A DNA stretch of 64,000 nt from Parvicella sp964387945 (lineage in GTDB: Bacteria; Bacteroidota; Bacteroidia; Flavobacteriales_D; Parvicellaceae). The DNA is taken from NCBI GenBank assembly GCA_964387945.1, contig CAYLYX010000013.1:27624-91623 (forward strand), read 5' to 3'. Made by a program: the position numbers and the translations under genes. Below the pieces are notes generated by a model. It worked only from the letters and a program-made list of their open reading frames with translations, searched no databases and was not told the DNA's origin. This document shows, piece by piece, positions 51,555-58,984 of this stretch; positions within the stretch are counted from its first letter, which is position 1; each line of letters begins with the position of its first letter.

Positions 51555-54131
51555 TTGAGGAGTAGCACAAAATATAGCAGCCTATCCACTTTCCTGATTT
51601 TAGTTGTTGCAGGAATCCTGTTGTCTTGTTCGCAAACAAAATATGTGCCTGAGGGTAGTTACCTACTTGCCGAGAACGAGGTCGTGATTAAGAACGACAG
51701 CACCATTAGCTTTTCGTTACTCAATAAGACGGGAGTTACAACGGATGAACTCAACGAAGTAATTAAGCAACAGCCAAACCGAAAGATCCTGATAGGTAAG
51801 TTCTATTTATGGCTTTATAACCGTTCTAATCAAGAAAGAATCGATAGGAAAATCGAAAAGAAAAAGGCAAAGGCAGAAAAAAAGAATGCGAAAATCAAAG
51901 CGAAGAACGAAAAGAAAGTCGCTGAAGATCCATACTATGAGCCAAAGCATTTGGTAGAAAGAAAACTGACCTTCGGAGAAAAACTGCGGAAGGCGGGTGA
52001 AGCTCCGGTGCTTTTGGATTCCACTAAGATTCAAAAGACAACAAAGCAAATGAACCTCTATCTGATCAAGAAAGGTTATTTTGATAATGCGGTTTCTTAT
52101 GCTGTTGAATACGAAGATCAAAAGGTAGATAAGGATGGTAATCCGGTAAAAGTAGCAAGGAAGAATAGGCAAAAAGCGAAGGTGATTTATACCGTTATTC
52201 CCAACGAGCCCTACACCATAAAAAGCTACAGTCGCGTTATCGCAGATCAGAATATTGTTGAAGTCCTAAAACCGCTCAAGGTGGATAGCATCATTTCGGA
52301 AGGACAAAACTTCAATACGGATCGATTGGAGTTAGAGCGAACCCGAATTACGAAATTCTTGCTGGAAAAGGGTTTTTACTTCTTCAACAAGGAGTTCATT
52401 TTTTTTAAAGTAGATACCACCTTAGGTGACCGCAAGGTAAAGGTTGAAATGGGTATTCAAAACTTTAAGTATAAGGACATGGTAAACGATACCATGAGAG
52501 ATAAGCCTCATCAACGTTTCACGATTAAAGAAATCCGCATTTATCCAGATTTTCACCCTAAGGATGATGAGAGTACAAATTACGCTACGCTGACCATTGA
52601 TAGTATCGATTTTTATCACAAATACAAGATGAAAATCCGACCTCAATTACTGGCGAGTACGGTGCTTTTCAAAGAAGGACAACTGTACAAAAAGTCTTTG
52701 GTGGATGCGACCTATAAAAAATTCAACTCACTCGGCAACTTTAGGGCGGTTAATATCAAGTTCATTGAGAATGAAGACGATGGCACGCTGATCGCGTTGA
52801 TACGACTTGAGCCAAGCAAGGCACAGACGTTTACTGCGGCTACAGACGGAACGCATACCAATGGTTTATTTGGGGTAGAAGGAAGCATGACCTATACCCA
52901 TAGTAATGTTTTTGGTGGAGCTGAGAAGCTGCAAGTATCCATGAGTGGTGGAATTGAAATGCAGCGATTGCTCACAGATGCAGACAGCACAGGTACGGGT
53001 TCTGAAGTGTCTAGTGTTGGAGAAATAGCAAACACTTTTAATACCATTGAGTTTGGTCCTAAAGTCTCCCTTCAGATTCACCGATTACTGTTCATTCAAA
53101 CACCACTCCAAAAAATATTGCACAAGAAATTAGCGAATCCAAAGACAGAGTTTTCGGCATCAGTAAACTACCAGCGCAGGCCTGATTTTAGACGTAGCAT
53201 TGAGGAGTTTGGTTTTAGTTGGATTTATCACGAATCTGCTCCCTACACCTGGCGGGTAAGTCCGCTGATTATTTCGGCTGTATCGATCGAAAAATCAACG
53301 GCTTTTCAGGAGATCATTGACGAACTCAACGATCGTTTTCTTGCTGCAAGTTATCAGGATCACATCATTGCGGGAGGAAAGGTTTCATTTACGTACAACG
53401 GACAAACAGACAAGAAAGTGAAGAATACATTTTATGTGCATTCCAGCTTTGAATCTGCTGGTAATGTTTTGCGTGCGGGTTATGAAATGTCTGGAGCGAA
53501 CTATGCGAACGACAGTCTCCAGAGCTATGATTTGTTGAATATTCGTTTTGCACAGTTCGTGAAGTTTTCGATGGACCTCAGGTATTACTTTCCCTTGTCA
53601 AAAGAGAGTAAGATCGTCTATCGAATAGCAGGAGGTATTGGGAAACCTTTAGCAAATCTTAAAGAAGCACTTCCTTTTGAGAAAAGTTTCTTTGCAGGAG
53701 GTTCCAACGGAATTAGAGCTTGGAAAGCTAGGACATTAGGTCCAGGAAGTTTTCAAGATGACGAGATTCGATACGATAAGATTGGTGACATTCATTTGGA
53801 AGGGAACATTGAAGCAAGGTTCCCTTTAATTAGTTGGGTGGAAGGAGCTTTATTTGTGGACGCTGGAAATATTTGGTTGCTGAATGAGGACTCGCTTCGT
53901 ACGGGAGGATTGTTTGATAAAACTAAGTTTATCTCGGAAATTGCTTTCGGTGGTGGTCTTGGACTTCGTTTTGATCTTGACTTCTTTGTGATTCGTTTGG
54001 ATATTGCAGCACCTATCAAAAACCCTGCGCTCCCTGCTGGTTCCAGATGGATTTGGAATGGAGGACTTTCGGATGAACGAAAACCTTTTTATAGACCTCA
54101 GTTTAACTTGGGGATCGGATATCCGTTCTAA
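51555..54131 (+). CDS. tamL: TamL: BamA/TamA-family outer membrane lipoprotein
   Basis: Outer membrane assembly protein of the Omp85 superfamily in its Bacteroidota lipoprotein form. The 858-aa protein has a signal with lipobox GILLSC (lipid cysteine C25), the TKYVPEGSYLL start typical of TamL, POTRA-like modules to about residue 470 and a C-terminal Omp85 barrel with GGSNGIRAWKARTLGPG (the RGW-like lid loop) and the end LNLGIGYPF. Residues 94-126 form a Lys/Ala-rich helix with repeated KKxKAExK units, unusual in the periplasm. Start is TTG 51555. It likely partners a TamB-like protein encoded elsewhere. Confidence 0.9.
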   Translation: MRSSTKYSSLSTFLILVVAGILLSCSQTKYVPEGSYLLAENEVVIKNDSTISFSLLNKTGVTTDELNEVIKQQPNRKILIGKFYLWLYNRSNQERIDRKIEKKKAKAEKKNAKIKAKNEKKVAEDPYYEPKHLVERKLTFGEKLRKAGEAPVLLDSTKIQKTTKQMNLYLIKKGYFDNAVSYAVEYEDQKVDKDGNPVKVARKNRQKAKVIYTVIPNEPYTIKSYSRVIADQNIVEVLKPLKVDSIISEGQNFNTDRLELERTRITKFLLEKGFYFFNKEFIFFKVDTTLGDRKVKVEMGIQNFKYKDMVNDTMRDKPHQRFTIKEIRIYPDFHPKDDESTNYATLTIDSIDFYHKYKMKIRPQLLASTVLFKEGQLYKKSLVDATYKKFNSLGNFRAVNIKFIENEDDGTLIALIRLEPSKAQTFTAATDGTHTNGLFGVEGSMTYTHSNVFGGAEKLQVSMSGGIEMQRLLTDADSTGTGSEVSSVGEIANTFNTIEFGPKVSLQIHRLLFIQTPLQKILHKKLANPKTEFSASVNYQRRPDFRRSIEEFGFSWIYHESAPYTWRVSPLIISAVSIEKSTAFQEIIDELNDRFLAASYQDHIIAGGKVSFTYNGQTDKKVKNTFYVHSSFESAGNVLRAGYEMSGANYANDSLQSYDLLNIRFAQFVKFSMDLRYYFPLSKESKIVYRIAGGIGKPLANLKEALPFEKSFFAGGSNGIRAWKARTLGPGSFQDDEIRYDKIGDIHLEGNIEARFPLISWVEGALFVDAGNIWLLNEDSLRTGGLFDKTKFISEIAFGGGLGLRFDLDFFVIRLDIAAPIKNPALPAGSRWIWNGGLSDERKPFYRPQFNLGIGYPF

Positions 54132-54179
54132 TTTTATGGAATTTTAAGTATTAGCAGACCTATCTTCAAAACAGCTGCC

Positions 54180-54806
54180 ATGAAGATAGAATTTCCTTGT
54201 CCTGTATCGCCCAGTGAATTAAGTCCCACAGCTCAAGGGATGCTTTGTTTGCATTGTGCAAAAGAAGTGATCGATGTGGACGGTTTGAGTGCAGAAGAGG
54301 TTAAAGCACTAGCGGAATCAAAGGGCAGCATTTGCGTTTCGACTTCAGATCCAACAGTCGTAAACTTCTCTTATTCGCTTAGAAAGTTTGCACTCAGCCT
54401 ATTGATTGTCTTCGGAAGCTCGTTGTTCACTTTCGCTGACGCGCAACTTGCTGACAAGGTAGGCTCCGTTAAGATCGAGAAGCCCATCGAAGCAAGTATT
54501 GCCTTGATGCAAATCTCATTTGTTGATCAAAAAGGAGGTACGCTTTCATCAAGCGTAGATGTAGCAGTAGAGTTGCCAAACGGAAAAGTGATTGCTCCAG
54601 TGTTGAAAGATGATGGGACGTTTTGGTTGGAGATCCCGGCTTACTGCAAGGGAAAGCAAGTGCTTATTGTTGCCGATCGATTTGGAAAGAAGAAGTATAG
54701 GTCTGTTTACATTTCCGGGCTAGGGCAAGAGATTTACGAAGAAATTAAATTTAAAATAAAGAAAATCCATTACCGCTATCGAACTATCGGTTGTCCATCT
54801 TTTTAA
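54180..54806 (+). CDS. Tandem paralogue 1: Cys-rich domain, membrane segment, exported beta domain
   Basis: A 208-aa protein, first of four adjacent paralogues. The N-terminal 60 residues hold a cysteine pattern (C7 in FPCP, C23-x2-C26, C52) followed by VIDVDGLSAEEV, resembling a small zinc-ribbon-like domain often found before a membrane helix in Bacteroidota proteins. A hydrophobic helix follows (about 70-86) ending FADAQ, an AxA-Q-like signal peptidase site. The exported part is beta-rich, with VELPNGK, a conserved AYCKGK and a C-terminal end like a transthyretin or carboxypeptidase-regulatory domain. It is the most divergent copy. Function unknown. Confidence 0.75.
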   Translation: MKIEFPCPVSPSELSPTAQGMLCLHCAKEVIDVDGLSAEEVKALAESKGSICVSTSDPTVVNFSYSLRKFALSLLIVFGSSLFTFADAQLADKVGSVKIEKPIEASIALMQISFVDQKGGTLSSSVDVAVELPNGKVIAPVLKDDGTFWLEIPAYCKGKQVLIVADRFGKKKYRSVYISGLGQEIYEEIKFKIKKIHYRYRTIGCPSF

Positions 54807-54816
54807 CCAGTTTGTT

Positions 54817-55431
54817 ATGATAAACTTTCCATGTCCCAAATCAGTAGCAGCGATGACTTCTTTAGAAGGTGGTTATCATTGCGGTTCGTGCAACAAGAAA
54901 GTCACAGACCTTACACATCTATCGGAAGTAGAGCTTCTCAAATGGAAGTCAGAGAACGCAACTAGCTGTGTCGTGATAAATGAAACTCAACAAGTTGGTG
55001 AACGGTCTTCTCTTGCCCGCTTTGCATTGGCGCTTCTAATGGTTGCAGGGTCTTCCTTGTTTACATTTTCAAATGCCCAAGTAACGACTAAAATAGAGGA
55101 GGTAAATGGTCAAGTGATCAAGTCGCATAACCCATCTATTGGTATTTTGCAGGTTAAACTTGTCAATCAATACGATCGTCCGACTTGGGGAAATGTATGG
55201 GTACAACTACCCAATGGCAAAGAACTTGAGTTGTTTGAGTTGGAAGAAGGAAAATACTATGTGGAAATACCAGTTTATTGCAAAGGAAAGGAGCTAGTGG
55301 TTTATGCCGAACATTTAGGAAAGATAAAACATGTTACCACTTCTATCCATCAGGTGGGTGAAGAGTTGAGCGTAAGTCTAAAATTCAAATCTAGAAAAGA
55401 GTTTAGAGCAATTGTGGTGGGAAGCTTTTAA
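54817..55431 (+). CDS. Tandem paralogue 2: Cys-rich domain, membrane segment, exported beta domain
   Basis: A 204-aa paralogue, 10 bases after copy 1. Same order: FPCPKS at the start, GGYHCGSCNKKVTDLTHLSE (CxxC at residues 22-25), a lone Cys in TSCVVIN, a helix at about 68-84 ending FSNAQ, then the exported beta domain with WVQLPNGKELELFELEEGKYYVE and VYCKGKELVVYAEHLGK. The cytosolic domain is closest to copy 4. The DLTHLS..EL..WK pattern is shared exactly with copy 4 and relates to the CxxC..V.DFS...EE domain of other Bacteroidota proteins. Confidence 0.75.
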   Translation: MINFPCPKSVAAMTSLEGGYHCGSCNKKVTDLTHLSEVELLKWKSENATSCVVINETQQVGERSSLARFALALLMVAGSSLFTFSNAQVTTKIEEVNGQVIKSHNPSIGILQVKLVNQYDRPTWGNVWVQLPNGKELELFELEEGKYYVEIPVYCKGKELVVYAEHLGKIKHVTTSIHQVGEELSVSLKFKSRKEFRAIVVGSF

Positions 55432-55444
55432 AAAAACAAGTAGT

Positions 55445-55891
55445 ATGATTGTCTTAATAACAAATAAAATTCATTTGAACACTCCTTTTGTAAAGTTGGT
55501 TTTGCTATTGATCTTAGTTTTGGGTTGGACGGTCACTTCAAGAGCTCAAAAAGTAGGAGAGAAATACACCATAATAGAAGATGCTCCGTCATTAGGTTTG
55601 CTACAGGTGGAAACAGTGGATCAGAACGATCGTCCTACTTGGGCGAGAGTAAGCGTGGAATTTCCAAATGGAAGGGAAGTTGAAGCAATCAAACTTCGTG
55701 AGGGAAGGTACTTTGTTGAAGTTCCAGCATCGTGTAAAGGTAAAGAATTGGTAGTGTACGTTGAGAAATTGCGTGTGCAGAAACATAGAACGACTGCAAT
55801 GTTCAATGTAGGTGAAGAACTGGTAGTTTCGGTTGTTGTTCGTTCAAGTACAGGTAAGCACTATTTTAGGTATATTAAAACAAGATTTTGA
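55445..55891 (+). CDS. Tandem paralogue 3: exported beta domain only
   Basis: A 148-aa member of the array that lacks the cytosolic Cys-rich domain. A signal-like segment (about 15-33; FVKLVLLLILVLGW) ends SRAQ, followed directly by the beta domain with LLQVETVDQNDRPTWARV, EFPNGREVE, GRYFVEVPASCKGKELVVYVEK and GEELVVS. It is close to copies 2 and 4 in this domain. Start set at ATG 55445; the open frame reaches back to 55412 inside copy 2. Its stop directly abuts copy 4. Confidence 0.72.
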   Translation: MIVLITNKIHLNTPFVKLVLLLILVLGWTVTSRAQKVGEKYTIIEDAPSLGLLQVETVDQNDRPTWARVSVEFPNGREVEAIKLREGRYFVEVPASCKGKELVVYVEKLRVQKHRTTAMFNVGEELVVSVVVRSSTGKHYFRYIKTRF

Positions 55892-56506
55892 ATGATGATA
55901 AATTTTCCTTGTCCCAAATCCATATTATCCATGAAGCCCATAGAAGGAGGCTATTTTTGTGATTACTGTGACTCCGAAGTACTGGACTTAACCCATCTAT
56001 CTGATGATGAATTAAGTAGATGGAAAATCGAAAACTCGAGTCGATGTGTGATCATTAATGAATCGAGCCAATCAACGCCTAAGTTAACATTGTCTCATTT
56101 TGCCTTGGCACTGCTCTTGGTTGGAGGAGCTTCTTTATTCAATTTTGCCGATGCACAGATGGAAACAACCGTTAAGAGTGTGGACTTAGAGCTTAAAAAA
56201 CCAAAAGATCCATCTTTGGGAATCCTACATGTAAATTTGGTTAATCAACATGGTTATCCTACCTATGGAAGTGTTTGGGTGGAATTACCAAATGGTAAGG
56301 AGTTAGAGATGTTCGAGACAGAAAAAGGTAAGTTTTATGTTGAAATTCCAGCCTACTGCAAAGGAAAAGAGTTAGTGGTGACAGCAGAACATTTGGATAA
56401 GAAAAAGTACGTTACCACTGCGATGTATCAAGTAGGTGAAGACTTGGTCGTGAACATTACCTTCAAAGCCAAATATAAACGAATTAGAGCCATGGGCTAT
56501 TTTTAG
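55892..56506 (+). CDS. Tandem paralogue 4: Cys-rich domain, membrane segment, exported beta domain
   Basis: A 204-aa paralogue whose first codon follows directly on the stop of copy 3 (TGAATGATG; the second ATG is equally possible). FPCPKS, GGYFCDYCDSEVLDLTHLS (CxxC), a lone Cys in SRCVIIN, a helix at about 69-86 ending FADAQ, then WVELPNGKELEMFETEKGKFYVE and AYCKGKELVVTAEHLDK. All four genes are co-directional and tightly spaced, so a single transcript is likely. The 3' end overlaps the convergent dioxygenase fusion by 4 bases. Confidence 0.75.
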   Translation: MMINFPCPKSILSMKPIEGGYFCDYCDSEVLDLTHLSDDELSRWKIENSSRCVIINESSQSTPKLTLSHFALALLLVGGASLFNFADAQMETTVKSVDLELKKPKDPSLGILHVNLVNQHGYPTYGSVWVELPNGKELEMFETEKGKFYVEIPAYCKGKELVVTAEHLDKKKYVTTAMYQVGEDLVVNITFKAKYKRIRAMGYF

Positions 56507-57879
56507 CGTTTCTTTGCGGCAATAAAGATGTTTCCTTCTGTTTCAGAGCTGACTTGTTCACCAGGGTTTTTGGCGTAACCTACGTAGTGGATGTCTACAA
56601 TTTTGAAACCACATTTGGTCAGTAAAGTGTCAATTTCCTCCAGCGAGAAATAGTGAAGAAATGCGATCTCATCAAAACCTCTTTTTCGGTAAAAAACATC
56701 TCCTTTTTGATAGCCATAGCGACCTAAGTCCTTTTCTTCAAATGCTTTGGTGGCTAGAGCACCCCATTCATTTTTGTTTTTCAAACTAAAAATATCAACG
56801 TAAAAAACACCATCTTGCGTTAGGTAGCTGGCAATCTTCTTAAGTGTTTTTATTCTTAGGTTTTCTGTCGCGATATGCCCAAAGGCATAAAGAAAGGTGA
56901 TCGTGTCAAAATATTCTCCAATATGGCTGTCATCATTCGCCCAATCTTGCAGATAAGTTCGTACACCTCTCTCTTCGGCAATTTTGCACATACCTTCACT
57001 AATATCTACACCTACAAGCTCGTACTCTTTTTGGGTTACTTCCTGAATATGAAGTGCCCGTCTGCCAGTTCCAGAGGCAATGTCTAGGTGTTTTTTGATG
57101 TGTTCCTGCATGCCAATTCCGTGCGCAACGAGGTGATCTATCGCATCCGTGTAAGATTTTCTCTTAGGTTGATTAAAGTCAGAAAAATCATACTTAGCGG
57201 ATTGTTCGGTAAAATAATCTGCATTCATCTGATTAATTCGATCAGCCGTTGGCTTGGGAATGACGTGACAAATAAAATGGCTTTTGTTTGCATTTAATTG
57301 CTCAAAGGAAATGAATTCAAAAGCGTTTTCTTCAACCGAATCAAAGTGTCCATCATCATCCGACCAGCTAGCCGTCTTGGCATCATCACTCAACGCACCC
57401 ACAGCTCCAGTTTGAAGGTCGTAAATTTTCATTCCTTTAAAACTCTCAATGGCCGGATAGTAGAAGTGAAGAGAAATGGCTCGTTTATCAACGGAGTTGT
57501 TCCTTAGCTTATGAATCACACCATCTGGTTCAGGGATTAGACCATTTCTACCATACTTGTTAATAGCAAATTCCACGAGGTTGTCTCCTTCCGTGCGATA
57601 GGAAACATTGTCTAGCTCTCCTTCCAGTACCCAAACGTAACCGAAAAGTCCATCGTGATAATGAACAGCGCTCTCTGCACCAGGAGGCCAATTGATCAAA
57701 ACGCATTCAAAGGGATGAAGAGATAAAATGTTTCTTCCATAATCCCCAACGGTATCAGGAATATTGACCAACTCTTCAAAATCTAATGAGTTGATATCGA
57801 TTTGATGGATAAATGTTTTTAACGATTCAAATGTGACTTCTTGACTGTACTGCTTAATCCTAGCTATTAATTCCTCCAT
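56503..57879 (-). CDS. Cysteine dioxygenase-SAM methyltransferase fusion
   Basis: A 458-aa cytosolic two-domain protein. Residues about 1-165 form a cupin of the cysteine dioxygenase family: carboxylate-binding arginine in YGRN (R49), iron ligands H73 and H75 (HYH) and H123 (GVIHKL), Gly80 where mammalian CDO has the cross-linked Cys, and the Ser-His-Tyr triad as S136-L-H138-F-Y140. Residues about 205-458 are a class I methyltransferase with motif I DIASGTG (266-272), VGVDISEGM and TITFLYAFGHI. Both halves look intact. The reaction is unknown; oxidation of a thiol joined to methylation is inferred. Start set at ATG 57879; nine in-frame codons precede it. Confidence 0.85.
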   Translation of the reverse strand: MEELIARIKQYSQEVTFESLKTFIHQIDINSLDFEELVNIPDTVGDYGRNILSLHPFECVLINWPPGAESAVHYHDGLFGYVWVLEGELDNVSYRTEGDNLVEFAINKYGRNGLIPEPDGVIHKLRNNSVDKRAISLHFYYPAIESFKGMKIYDLQTGAVGALSDDAKTASWSDDDGHFDSVEENAFEFISFEQLNANKSHFICHVIPKPTADRINQMNADYFTEQSAKYDFSDFNQPKRKSYTDAIDHLVAHGIGMQEHIKKHLDIASGTGRRALHIQEVTQKEYELVGVDISEGMCKIAEERGVRTYLQDWANDDSHIGEYFDTITFLYAFGHIATENLRIKTLKKIASYLTQDGVFYVDIFSLKNKNEWGALATKAFEEKDLGRYGYQKGDVFYRKRGFDEIAFLHYFSLEEIDTLLTKCGFKIVDIHYVGYAKNPGEQVSSETEGNIFIAAKKR

Positions 57880-57940
57880 TTTTGTGCTTTGCCCTAAAGG
57901 TAACAAATGCTGTGGAGATTGCTATTAAGAATGTATTACC

Positions 57941-58297
57941 TTAGACTAATGCCGCAGCAATTACATACTTCCAAACGTCAATTTTGAGGTCTTCTTTTCG
58001 TTCAATCCATTCAATGAATTCCTCTCGTGTAATTTCCAAAACCATTTCCTTGGATAACAGACTACTCGAAGGAGGGTCAAATTTACCAGAAAGAGGCGTG
58101 TACGACTTCAGCTTTGTCTGTACTTTTTCACGCACCAAACCTGATGCGACTATCTGGACTTGATCATCCGAGATGCTTCTGTTGGTCAGCTCAAACTCTG
58201 CGAATTCAACGAATTGTGGAACATAGTTTTCTCGATTTTCAAGAATTTCTATCAATTCCAAGTCTGTTTTGCTTGCTATTTTTTCTTCGAATGACAT
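57941..58297 (-). CDS. Hypothetical protein with C-terminal hydrophobic end
   Basis: A 118-aa protein, mostly charged and helical. The first 35 residues (KTDLELIEILENRENYVPQFVEFAEFEL) resemble a short helical module seen at the N-terminus of several Bacteroidota membrane proteins. The C-terminus ends after a short hydrophobic stretch VWKYVIAAALV, as if a membrane helix were cut off, so it may be a remnant. It precedes the dioxygenase fusion by 61 bases on the same strand and could be co-transcribed. Confidence 0.55.
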   Translation of the reverse strand: MSFEEKIASKTDLELIEILENRENYVPQFVEFAEFELTNRSISDDQVQIVASGLVREKVQTKLKSYTPLSGKFDPPSSSLLSKEMVLEITREEFIEWIERKEDLKIDVWKYVIAAALV

Positions 58298-58362
58298 CTG
58301 ACGATCAAAAATAGAAAACCATTTCCATTTGAACTATTATTTAAAAGATTCTCTGTTACTTC

Positions 58363-58878
58363 TTACTGAGTAGGTATCGTGAATCGAATGGTAACGTTGC
58401 TCTTATCCCGTTTCTTTTTGGAAAACATGCCAAGGTCATAGTTAGCCATGGAAATCGTCATTACTCCAACAAAGGTTTTATCGGAGAACGTGAAGAATAT
58501 CGACTCCGCATGAGTTACATCTTCAATGGTTAGTAGTCCTGTCATGACATATCCGTCTTTCTCCTTGTTGATTGACGAACTCACAAAAGTTATTGTTGGG
58601 AAATTTTCAGCATCAAAAAAGTCATCCGATTTCAGATGATTGTTCCTCATTTTATTACCGGTTGTCAAGGTGTTTACATCAACTGAACCTGCAATATTAC
58701 TTTCCTTCAAATTAGTTGGCGAGAAATTAATTGTAGCTTCCAGATTTCCAATCGTGCCTGATGTTTTTTGAGCAACAGTAAGGAATTCAATTTGAACATC
58801 GTCAGATTTAATCTGAAGCGACTGGCTGAAAGCCGAAAGTGAAATCAGAAAAGTAACAATCGTAAAAAATCTGCTCAT
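58363..58878 (-). CDS. YceI family protein
   Basis: Periplasmic lipocalin-like protein of 171 aa with a signal peptide (residues 1-18, SAFSQ) and the YceI fold: EATINFSPTNLKESNIAGSVDVNTLTTG, then MRNNHLKSDDFFDAENFPTITFVS, which is the family signature. YceI proteins bind polyisoprenoids or other long lipids. It lies downstream of the thiamine-type receptor gene but after a terminator. Confidence 0.9.
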   Translation of the reverse strand: MSRFFTIVTFLISLSAFSQSLQIKSDDVQIEFLTVAQKTSGTIGNLEATINFSPTNLKESNIAGSVDVNTLTTGNKMRNNHLKSDDFFDAENFPTITFVSSSINKEKDGYVMTGLLTIEDVTHAESIFFTFSDKTFVGVMTISMANYDLGMFSKKKRDKSNVTIRFTIPTQ

Positions 58879-58940
58879 GTTTTTTTGTTAAAAGACACCC
58901 GTAAAGCGGGTAGTGGATCAAAGGTAGTTGATAAGCATAA

Positions 58941-58972
58941 AAAAGCCCAAGTTAATTTTAACTTGGGCTTTT
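58941..58972 (-). terminator. Terminator of the TonB-dependent receptor gene
   Basis: AAGCCCAAGTTAA pairs with TTAACTTGGGCTT (58943-58972) around a tiny loop; on the minus strand a T run follows. It lies 13 bases past the receptor stop. Confidence 0.88.
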
Positions 58973-58984
58973 AGATTGTTCAAA

